Of a stretch of 6,662 nt of DNA, positions 5,953-6,662 are shown in pieces. The stretch spans positions 1 to 6,662 of the forward strand of contig JASHVU010000364.1 in the NCBI GenBank assembly GCA_030044455.1, given 5' to 3'. This DNA comes from Acidobacteriaceae bacterium. GTDB taxonomy: Bacteria > Acidobacteriota > Terriglobia > Terriglobales > Acidobacteriaceae. The notes under the pieces were generated by a model. It was not told the DNA's origin and made no database searches. It was given only the letters and a program-made list of their open reading frames with translations. Position 1 is the first letter of the stretch; the number at the start of each line of letters is the position of its first letter. The position numbers were made by a program, and so were the translations under genes.

Positions 5953-6662
5953 TTGAAGATCTGCGCCGTTGCCCGAACACTCGCTAGTGCCGTTACGCTC
6001 GCGGCCATGGCTTACGGCCAGCAACAGTCGATTACCCTCGCGCCGCCGCGGGCCGGATTCAGCTTCCCGCAAAAACAAACCCTCACTTACTCAGTCGACT
6101 GGCGCGTGTTTCCGGCCGGAACTGCAGTCGTCCATTTTGAAAGCGACGGCGACCGCGAAAAGATCTCCGCCACTGCCGATACCATCGGTGCCATCAACCT
6201 GCTTTTCCGCGTTACCGACAGATTCCAATCGACCGTCGACCGCGAGAAAGGCTGCACCTACGAGTTCGACAAACAGACCGCGGAAGGGCGGCGTCAGGTC
6301 AACCAAACCCTGCGCGTTGACTACGACCAGAAGAAGTCGTTCCTCGACCAGAAGAACCTGGTGAACGGGCAAACCAAGCACGTTGAAACACCGGTGAATG
6401 GCTGTCTGACCGATCTGCTTACCGGCGTGTTTTACGCGGCGTCGCAACCCCTGGAGCTGGGACACAACTTCGTTGTCCCCGTTGCAGACCCGCAGCGCAT
6501 CGTGGCAGTCACTATGAAGGTCGAGGGGCGCGAAGAGATCAAGACCAGCCTGGGGACCTTCAAGACGCTGCGGGTGCAGCCCACCGCCGATGCCGGCGTA
6601 GTGAAGAACCGCGGCAACATCTGGATCTGGTACACAAACGACGACCGGCATCTGCCCGTCCA
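5953..6662 (+). CDS. DUF3108 domain-containing exported protein (3' end beyond the window)
   Basis: The first 236 residues of an exported protein are visible and the gene runs off the window. The frame is open from just after a TGA at 5905, and the only start that keeps a signal peptide is TTG at 5953. Residues 1-22 are a signal peptide: K2/R8, a hydrophobic Ala/Leu/Val stretch, and an A-M-A-Y-G cleavage region before Q-Q-Q. The mature part matches DUF3108: LTYSVDWRVFPAGTA (44-58) is the domain opening, GTFKTLRVQP (201-210) a later strand, and IWIWYTNDDRHLPV (223-236) the characteristic W-x-(S/T)-x-D-x-x-x-x-P-V near the end. The role of this family is not established; it is a predicted beta-rich periplasmic or outer-membrane-associated protein of Gram-negative bacteria. 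It follows the methyltransferase-like gene by 55 bases with no terminator, so it is probably in the same operon. About 10-40 residues are likely missing at the C-terminus. Confidence 0.8.
   Translation, partial: MKICAVARTLASAVTLAAMAYGQQQSITLAPPRAGFSFPQKQTLTYSVDWRVFPAGTAVVHFESDGDREKISATADTIGAINLLFRVTDRFQSTVDREKGCTYEFDKQTAEGRRQVNQTLRVDYDQKKSFLDQKNLVNGQTKHVETPVNGCLTDLLTGVFYAASQPLELGHNFVVPVADPQRIVAVTMKVEGREEIKTSLGTFKTLRVQPTADAGVVKNRGNIWIWYTNDDRHLPV

Overview
The window looks like a stretch of chromosome from an acidobacterium, most likely class Terriglobia. That placement rests on a double-domain ThyX-type protein, GC-rich coding sequence, a Gram-negative cell-envelope gene set, and a palindromic element whose two half-motifs (a GGCACGAC-type hairpin followed by a GGGCTTTAGCCC-type hairpin) resemble repeats I recall from that group. 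No rRNA or other marker is present, so the taxonomy is an inference. I see no mobile element, CRISPR array, tRNA or rRNA.

Layout. Bases 1-323 carry no convincing gene and act as the leader of the first gene. A ThyX-type protein with two tandem ThyX-like halves (324-2018, +) follows. Its inter-domain linker is encoded by a strong palindromic repeat that stays in frame. The next gene converges on it across a 125-base gap with no clear terminator. This is a secreted M61-type zinc metallopeptidase with a C-terminal PDZ-like domain (2144-4012, -). A second 125-base gap, divergent this time, holds a plausible promoter and a good ribosome binding site for the peptidase.

To the right is a three-gene rightward set. 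It contains a GT9 heptosyltransferase I-like (WaaC-type) enzyme (4138-5235), an integral-membrane isoprenylcysteine-methyltransferase-like protein (5232-5897, ATGA overlap) and a DUF3108 exported protein (from 5953, cut by the window end). The first and third genes begin with TTG. The overlap and the short 55-base gap suggest one transcript concerned with lipopolysaccharide or envelope assembly. The role of the methyltransferase-like and DUF3108 proteins in that process is not known.

The most interesting part of the window is the thyX-like gene. The classical ThyX signature appears split between the two halves: the E-x-S-x-R-Y part is in the N-terminal half and the R-H-R part in the C-terminal half. 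The linker between them carries the hairpin-forming repeat in the only one of the three forward frames that is open. The remaining genes look like ordinary housekeeping or envelope genes.
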